The translations under genes were made by a program, and so were the position numbers. DNA of 64,000 nt from Pseudomonas benzenivorans (GTDB taxonomy: Bacteria; Pseudomonadota; Gammaproteobacteria; Pseudomonadales; Pseudomonadaceae): the NCBI RefSeq assembly GCF_900100495.1, contig NZ_FNCT01000005.1, forward strand, positions 94,713-158,712. The letters are read 5' to 3'. The notes beneath the pieces were generated by a model, which was given only the letters and a program-made list of their open reading frames with translations, had not been told where the DNA came from and searched no databases. Below, in pieces: positions 59,518 to 64,000 of this stretch (its first letter is position 1; each line of letters begins with the position of its first letter).

Positions 59518-60414
59518 TTGGATTTCAGATTGCTGCGCTACTTCATCGCAGTCGCGGAAGAACTGCATCTGGCCCGGGCAGCCGAGCGTCTGGGCATCGA
59601 GCAATCGCCTGTGTCACGTGCGATGCGCGACCTAGAAAGCCAGCTTGGCGTGCAGTTGTTCGACCGCAGCACACGCCTGACGCGGCTGACCTGGGCCGGC
59701 CAGGTGTTCCTCGGCGAATGCCGGCGCGTGCAGGCCACCGTGGAGCAGGCAGTCAAGAGCGCCAAGGCGGCGGCACAGGGCTACCAGGGCCATCTGCGCA
59801 TCGCGATCTGCGACGGCCTGGCGCAGCCCCGCATCGCCACCTTGCTGGCACGCAGCCGCGAGGAGGAGCCCGAGATGGAGATTCGCGTCTTCGAGCTGCC
59901 GTTCGCGCAGCAGCTCAAGACGCTGCACGACGATCTGCTGGACATCGGCTTTGCGTTGTCAAACGCGGTACATGATGGCCTCGTCGCCGAGCCGGTGTGG
60001 ACCGATCCGCTGTCGGTGATCGTGCCCGCACGCCACCCCTTGCTGGCACACGTGCAGGTGCCGCTGGCCGAAGCCCTGAAGTTCCCGCTGGTTCTGTGCC
60101 ATCCCGAATCGGGATCGGGCTGCCGCCATCAGATTCAAGCGCTGCTGCAGGACGCAGGCACGCCGCTCAAGCTGGTCGATGAAGTGACCAGCCTGGGCGT
60201 GATGCTGACCCTGGTCGGTGCCGGCTACGGCATCGGCTTCGCCATCGCCTCGCAGGTGCAGACGCTACAGCGCCCGGACATCTCCATTCGTCCCTTGGCC
60301 GGCAGCCCACCGGTGCTCTCTACCTACCTGCTGCGCCGCCGGGGCGAACCCTCGGAGCCCATGAAGCGGTTCATCGAGCGGGCGAAAGGCGGGCGGGACC
60401 GGGCCTGTCGATGA
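59518..60414 (+). CDS. LysR-family transcriptional regulator near attR
   Basis: 298 aa from TTG 59518, preceded by AGGAGG at good spacing; ATG 59458 would add residues without homology. LDFRLLRYFIAVAEELHLARAAERLGIEQSPVSRAMRDLE is the winged helix; the rest is a LysR substrate-binding domain (LRIAICDGLAQPRIATLLARSREEEPEMEIRVFELPFAQQLK). It is the closest in pattern to the broken LysR at 46479. Divergent from the TetR gene. Last ICE gene before attR. Confidence 0.9.
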   Translation: MDFRLLRYFIAVAEELHLARAAERLGIEQSPVSRAMRDLESQLGVQLFDRSTRLTRLTWAGQVFLGECRRVQATVEQAVKSAKAAAQGYQGHLRIAICDGLAQPRIATLLARSREEEPEMEIRVFELPFAQQLKTLHDDLLDIGFALSNAVHDGLVAEPVWTDPLSVIVPARHPLLAHVQVPLAEALKFPLVLCHPESGSGCRHQIQALLQDAGTPLKLVDEVTSLGVMLTLVGAGYGIGFAIASQVQTLQRPDISIRPLAGSPPVLSTYLLRRRGEPSEPMKRFIERAKGGRDRACR

Positions 60415-60662
60415 TGAGTCAATCCTTTGAGGACGCAGCTCACCTGTCCGTAGCGGCCTGTGGCGTGATGTGCCAGTGGACAGATAGACTTCGGTATGAA
60501 ATCCGATGCTCTGGCTGTTGATGGATGTGCTTGGCTCGCTTTGGATCACCCGCAACGGCCTGCGTTGACCAGGCCGAAGACTTGAGTCCACAATCGAGTC
60601 CATTCCGTGACGCTTGGATCGGAAAAAACGTTCGTAATAAACGAGTTAGCGACCGGGTGCTG
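60415..60662. other. ICE right-end sequence without a gene
   Basis: About 250 bp between the LysR stop and the att core. I see only short frames without support. It is probably ICE terminal DNA, possibly holding integrase arm sites. Confidence 0.4.
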
Positions 60663-60680
60663 TTCCCTTCGCCCGCTCCA
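60663..60680 (+). other. Probable attR: 3' end of tRNA-Gly
   Basis: TTCCCTTCGCCCGCTCCA is the T-arm/acceptor end of a glycine tRNA including CCA. No 5' part of a tRNA gene precedes it, so it is the partial copy left at one end by integration into tRNA-Gly, the usual target of ICEclc/PAGI-2 elements. The sequence just upstream differs from a tRNA, marking the ICE end. Confidence 0.75.
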
Positions 60681-60693
60681 GAATCCTATGGTT

Positions 60694-60719
60694 AAAGCCC
60701 TGTTCTTACAGGGCTTTTT
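60694..60719 (+). terminator. Rho-independent terminator of the former tRNA-Gly unit
   Basis: AAAGCCCTGT / ACAGGGCTTT stem with TTTTT following, 14 bases beyond the tRNA CCA end. It belongs to the host tRNA transcript and supports the boundary. Confidence 0.85.
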
Positions 60720-60979
60720 CGTTTCTTGGGTTTGCTGGTGTCGATAAAGTGTCGAAACGGGTTAGCCAGACCACTATCCACCCGACTTCGACGGAGCTGC
60801 ATTACCCCGACCACCACCTGATACTTTTCCCGTTGTGCTGGGCCAGTTTCCGCCCGGTCCAGGGTGACTGGATGGACCCCGCCCACCTTTGAAACAGCCT
60901 CCACCTTCAGCCATCGTCATTTCCTCAACGGCCTCTGGTGCCAATACAAACGTACTGACACCAGTCCTTGCATTACCGG
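60720..60979. other. Chromosomal intergenic stretch
   Basis: About 260 bp between the tRNA terminator and the synthetase gene. A minus-strand 70-codon frame (60692-60904, VGGVHPVTLDRAETGPAQ...) has no recognisable family and overlaps the terminator; it may be the remnant of an older element. Nothing else is seen. Confidence 0.35.
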
Positions 60980-62638
60980 CTAGTCGGCACGCCCTTGCGC
61001 GAGCTCGTTTTCGCGGATGAGCTTCTTGTTGATCTTGCCGACGCTGGTCTTGGGGATGTCGTCGACGAAACGGATCTGCCGCGGAATCGCCCACTTGTTG
61101 ATCTGCCCGCTGTCGACGAACTGCTGCAAGTGCTCCGCGATGGCCTTCTGCTGGAGATTCTCACCCGGCACACAGACCACCAGGGCCAGCGGCCGCTCGC
61201 CCCACTGCTCGTCGGGAATGCCTACCACGGCCACCGAGGCGACCGCCGCGTGCTGGCTGATCAGGTTCTCCAGCTCCAGCGAGCTGATCCACTCACCACC
61301 AGTCTTGATCACGTCCTTGATCCGGTCCTTGATCTCCACCACGCCGCGCGCGTCGATCGAGGCCATGTCGCCGGTGTGCAGCCAGCCGCCTTCCCAGAGT
61401 TCGGCGCCCTTCTCCGGTTCCTTCAGGTAGCCCTGGGTCAGCCAGGGCGCGCGCGCGACGATCTCGCCCAGCGCCACGCCGTCATGCGGCACGTCGTTGC
61501 CGGCGCCGTCGACGATGCGCAGGTCGACCAGCGGGATCGGCACCCCGGTCTTGATCCGCTCGGGGATTTGCTCGTCCATCGGCAGGGCCAGGTCTTCTTC
61601 GCGCAGGTGGGTCAGGGTCAGCAGCGGACAGGTCTCGGACATGCCATAGCCGCAATGCACGCGCATGCCGCGCTCGCTCGCCTGGCGGGCCAGACCGAGG
61701 GTCAGCGCGCTGCCGCCGAGGAGCATCTTCCAGCCGGCGAAGTCGGTGCGCTTGCCCTCCTCGCACTCCAGCATCATCTGCAGGATGGTCGGCACGCAGT
61801 GGGAGAAGCTCACGCCCTCCTCGCGGAACAGTCGCACCAGGGTGTTCGGCTCGTAGCGACCGGGGTAGACCTGCTTGACCCCCATGGCCGTGGCCACGTA
61901 GGGCACGCCCCAGGCATGCACGTGGAACATCGGGGTGATCGGCATGTACACGTCGCCCGCGCGCAGCAGCGGCTGGCCGTCCCAGCCGGCGAAGGTGCCC
62001 AGCTCGTTGAGGGTGTGCAGCACCAGCTGGCGGTGAGTGAAATACACGCCCTTCGGATTGCCGGTGGTGCCGGTGGTGTAGAACATGGTCGCCACCGAAT
62101 CCTCGTCGAAGTCGGGGAACTCGAAGTGGCTCTCGGCAGCGGCCAGCAACGCCTCGTACTCGCCCAGCACGGGCAGCTGGGTCGGCGTGGCGACACTCTC
62201 GGTCAGCTGGATGTAGCCCCTGACGGTGTTCAGCTCGCCGTGGACCTGCTCCATCAGCGGCAGGAAGTCGTCATGCACCAGGACCAGGTCGTCCTCGGCA
62301 TGGTTCATGGTGTAGATGATCTGCTCCGGCGACAGGCGAATGTTCACCGTGTGCAGCACCGCACCGAGCATCGGCACGGCGAAGAAGCACTCCAGCGAGC
62401 GATGGCTGTCCCAGTCCAGCAGGGCCACGGTATCGCCGGCCTTGACCCCGGCCGCGCTCAGCGCGCTGGCCAGGCGCTGGATGCGCTCGTTGAGGGTGCG
62501 ATAGCTGTAGCGCAGCTTGTCGGAGTAGACGATCTCCTGATCAGGCTGGTAGCGCACGCCAGACAGCAACAGGCGCTTGATCAGCAACTGGTAGTCATAG
62601 GCACCTTGCGCAGGCAGAATTTTTTTTGTCGTTGCCAT
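60980..62638 (-). CDS. AMP-forming fatty acid-CoA ligase (AlkK-like)
   Basis: 552 aa from ATG 62638 (MATTKKILPAQGAYDYQLLIKRLL). AMP-binding signature MFYTTGTTGNPKGVYFTH near residues 185-202, GYGMSETCPLL, LHTGDMASIDARGVVEIKDRIKDVIKTGGEWISS, and the C-terminal catalytic Lys in PKTSVGKINKK. It activates medium- or long-chain fatty acids as CoA thioesters, in the cytosol or at the inner membrane. Codon use and context look like host chromosome. An in-frame frame upstream of the ATG lacks start signals. Confidence 0.92.
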   Translation of the reverse strand: MATTKKILPAQGAYDYQLLIKRLLLSGVRYQPDQEIVYSDKLRYSYRTLNERIQRLASALSAAGVKAGDTVALLDWDSHRSLECFFAVPMLGAVLHTVNIRLSPEQIIYTMNHAEDDLVLVHDDFLPLMEQVHGELNTVRGYIQLTESVATPTQLPVLGEYEALLAAAESHFEFPDFDEDSVATMFYTTGTTGNPKGVYFTHRQLVLHTLNELGTFAGWDGQPLLRAGDVYMPITPMFHVHAWGVPYVATAMGVKQVYPGRYEPNTLVRLFREEGVSFSHCVPTILQMMLECEEGKRTDFAGWKMLLGGSALTLGLARQASERGMRVHCGYGMSETCPLLTLTHLREEDLALPMDEQIPERIKTGVPIPLVDLRIVDGAGNDVPHDGVALGEIVARAPWLTQGYLKEPEKGAELWEGGWLHTGDMASIDARGVVEIKDRIKDVIKTGGEWISSLELENLISQHAAVASVAVVGIPDEQWGERPLALVVCVPGENLQQKAIAEHLQQFVDSGQINKWAIPRQIRFVDDIPKTSVGKINKKLIRENELAQGRAD

Positions 62639-62928
62639 GAATGTTTTCCCAACCTTTGCGTTCTGAAATTCTGGCTCACACCACCCGAGGACTCGGCATC
62701 CATACAGGCGAAGCCAATTGCCCGGACACGGGCATCCACCATGAGGCAAACAGTAAATACCCCGCCCCTCTAGCGCTTTTCATTCCACGCCAGGCACTTC
62801 TCATTTGATGACAGCAGAGCTGCAAGCCGCAGCGGCATTGCGCGATCTACAACCGGATGAAAACGCAAGGCGCCGCACCCCATCGACGGGAGCGTGGCCT
62901 ACGGCCCGCCCCCGCCGCAGGGCGTCGA
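62639..62928 (-). promoter_or_regulatory. Region between acyl-CoA dehydrogenase and ligase genes
   Basis: 290 bp. It should contain the promoter of the ligase and the end of the dehydrogenase unit, including a hairpin-capable GC-rich run near 62905-62922. No regulator site recognised. Confidence 0.4.
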
Positions 62929-64000
62929 TCAGAACTGCGCGGCGTCGAGCAGGTACAGGCTCTCGCTGCCGGCCTTGACCGCGGCGGTCAACGAGTGGAT
63001 GCGCGGCAGGATGCGGGCGAAATAGAAGCGCGCGGTGCCGAGCTTGCTGGCGTAGAAGTCGTCCTGGTCTTGCTTGCCCAGGGCGGCGCGTGCCATCAAG
63101 GCCCACATATAGGCGTAGGCGGTGTAGCCGAACACCTGCAGGTATTCGACCGAGGCGGCGCCGATTTCATTCGGGTTGGCCTTGGCCCGCTCCAGCAGCT
63201 CGGCGGTCATCTGCTCGAGGTTGGCGATGGCGGCTTTCAGCGGCTCGACGAACTCGGCCAGGCTGCTGTCGGCCGAGTCGGTGAAGGCCTTGATCTCCTC
63301 GGCGAAGTGCCGGTAGAAGGCGCCGCCGCTGCCGATCACCTTGCGCCCGACCAGGTCGAGGGCCTGGATGCCGTTGGTGCCTTCGTAGATCTGGGTGATC
63401 CGGCAGTCGCGCACCAGCTGCTCCTGGCCCCACTCGCGGATGAAGCCGTGGCCGCCGAACACCTGCTGGCCGTGGATGGTGGTCTCCAGGCCCATGTCGG
63501 TGAGGAAGGCCTTGGCCACCGGGGTCAGCAGCGCCACCAGCTCCTCGGCGCGCTTGCGCGTGGCAGGATCTTCGCTGAACTTGGCGGTATCGAGCTGCAT
63601 GGCGACGTAGCTGGAGAAGGCGCGGCCGCCTTCGTTGAGCGCCTTCATGGTCAGCAGCATGCGGCGTACGTCGGGATGCACGATGATCGGGTCGGCGGCC
63701 TTGTCCTTGGCCTGCGGGCCGGTCGGCGCGCGGCTCTGGATGCGCTCGCGGGCGTAGTCGACGGCACTCTGGTAGGAGCGTTCGCCGGTGGCCAGGCCCT
63801 GGATGCCGACGCCCAGGCGTTCGTAGTTCATCATGGTGAACATCGCCGCCAGGCCCTTGTTCGGCGCATCGACGATCCAGCCGGTGGCGCCGTCGAAGTT
63901 CATCACGCAGGTGGCCGAGGCCTTGATGCCCATCTTGTGCTCGATCGAGCCGCAGGACAGGGCGTTGCGCTCGCCGAGGCTACCGTCGGCGTTGACCAGG
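62929..64000 (-). CDS. Acyl-CoA dehydrogenase, C-terminal part (5' end outside window)
   Basis: The frame is open to the right edge, so the start lies beyond 64000. The visible ~356 residues include GSIEHKMGIKASAT, TIHGQQVFGGHGFIREWGQEQLVRDCRITQIYEGTNGIQALDLVGRK (the C-terminal FAD/CoA region with the IYEGTNGIQ motif), and a further ~120-residue helical domain typical of the ~600-aa FadE-like Pseudomonas enzymes. It introduces the trans double bond in beta-oxidation. Together with the ligase gene it marks chromosomal fatty-acid catabolism. Confidence 0.92.
   Translation of the reverse strand, partial: LVNADGSLGERNALSCGSIEHKMGIKASATCVMNFDGATGWIVDAPNKGLAAMFTMMNYERLGVGIQGLATGERSYQSAVDYARERIQSRAPTGPQAKDKAADPIIVHPDVRRMLLTMKALNEGGRAFSSYVAMQLDTAKFSEDPATRKRAEELVALLTPVAKAFLTDMGLETTIHGQQVFGGHGFIREWGQEQLVRDCRITQIYEGTNGIQALDLVGRKVIGSGGAFYRHFAEEIKAFTDSADSSLAEFVEPLKAAIANLEQMTAELLERAKANPNEIGAASVEYLQVFGYTAYAYMWALMARAALGKQDQDDFYASKLGTARFYFARILPRIHSLTAAVKAGSESLYLLDAAQF

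Noticed and set aside
60600..60680. A complete tRNA-Gly gene
   Set aside because: Only the last ~18 nt fit; upstream bases cannot form D- or anticodon arms, so it is a partial att copy.
1..64000. CRISPR array
   Set aside because: No regularly spaced direct repeats of 25-40 bp were seen; repeats found are palindromes, leaders or one tandem duplication.

Overview
The window is high-GC proteobacterial DNA. It holds most of the right half of a large integrative and conjugative element (ICE) of the ICEclc / PAGI-2 / PFGI-1 family, then its right end and a short chromosomal flank. The 3' end of a tRNA-Gly (CCA end at 60680) followed by a terminator marks the likely attR. Beyond it lie fatty-acid catabolism genes (an AMP-forming acyl-CoA synthetase and an acyl-CoA dehydrogenase) that look like Pseudomonas chromosome. 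The host is therefore most likely a Pseudomonas, but this is an inference.

Region by region. (1) 1-10755, plus strand: a defence island with the C-terminal part of a SIR2 protein, a HerA-type ATPase, the C-terminal half of the BREX methyltransferase PglX, PglZ, BrxL, a stump of another gene, and an unrecognised 461-aa protein. The methyltransferase half of PglX is not next to its C-terminal half; SIR2-HerA sits there instead. (2) 10757-16864, minus strand: ICE transfer genes (TIGR03747, TraD coupling protein, TIGR03765, lytic transglycosylase, TIGR03759, a coiled-coil membrane protein, PilL-like lipoprotein). (3) 17059-23004, plus strand: a second defence island with an XRE regulator, a three-gene ABC-3C conflict system and a TIR-STAND-TPR protein. 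(4) 23137-33027, minus strand: a series of mostly single ICE genes (SNF2 helicase, DNA methyltransferase-like protein, DUF3275, STY4534/DUF3577, DUF3085, DUF5983 and others). Most are preceded by a GC-rich hairpin at a fixed distance from the start codon. (5) 33806-44645, minus strand: ICE maintenance and regulation genes: topB, ssb, DUF3158, TIGR03761, a LOTUS-domain protein, the STY4528 replication protein, DUF2857, ParB, shi, parA, alpA and a 251-aa protein in the position of BisR. (6) 45200-60414: cargo, with LysR regulators (one intact here, one broken, one near attR), a cytochrome c', an LpxR-type lipid A deacylase, LOG and metallo-beta-lactamase proteins, and a YbhGFSR-like ABC exporter with outer-membrane channel and TetR regulator. 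(7) 60663-64000: attR and chromosome.

How it fits together. The alpA-parA-shi-parB-DUF2857 cluster matches the block that in ICEclc controls bistable transfer competence. The STY4528 gene, ssb and topB form a replication set. Both defence islands sit at borders between ICE modules, in the opposite orientation to the ICE genes.

The most interesting unexplained signals are non-coding. There is a ten-copy hairpin leader (CCACCC plus GC-rich stem, 19-31 nt before AUG). There is a three-copy element of three consecutive hairpins with compensatory base changes. There is a three-copy palindrome in three ICE promoter regions. There is also a DnaA box with repeats and an AT-rich patch inside the replication-protein gene, which looks like an origin embedded in coding sequence.
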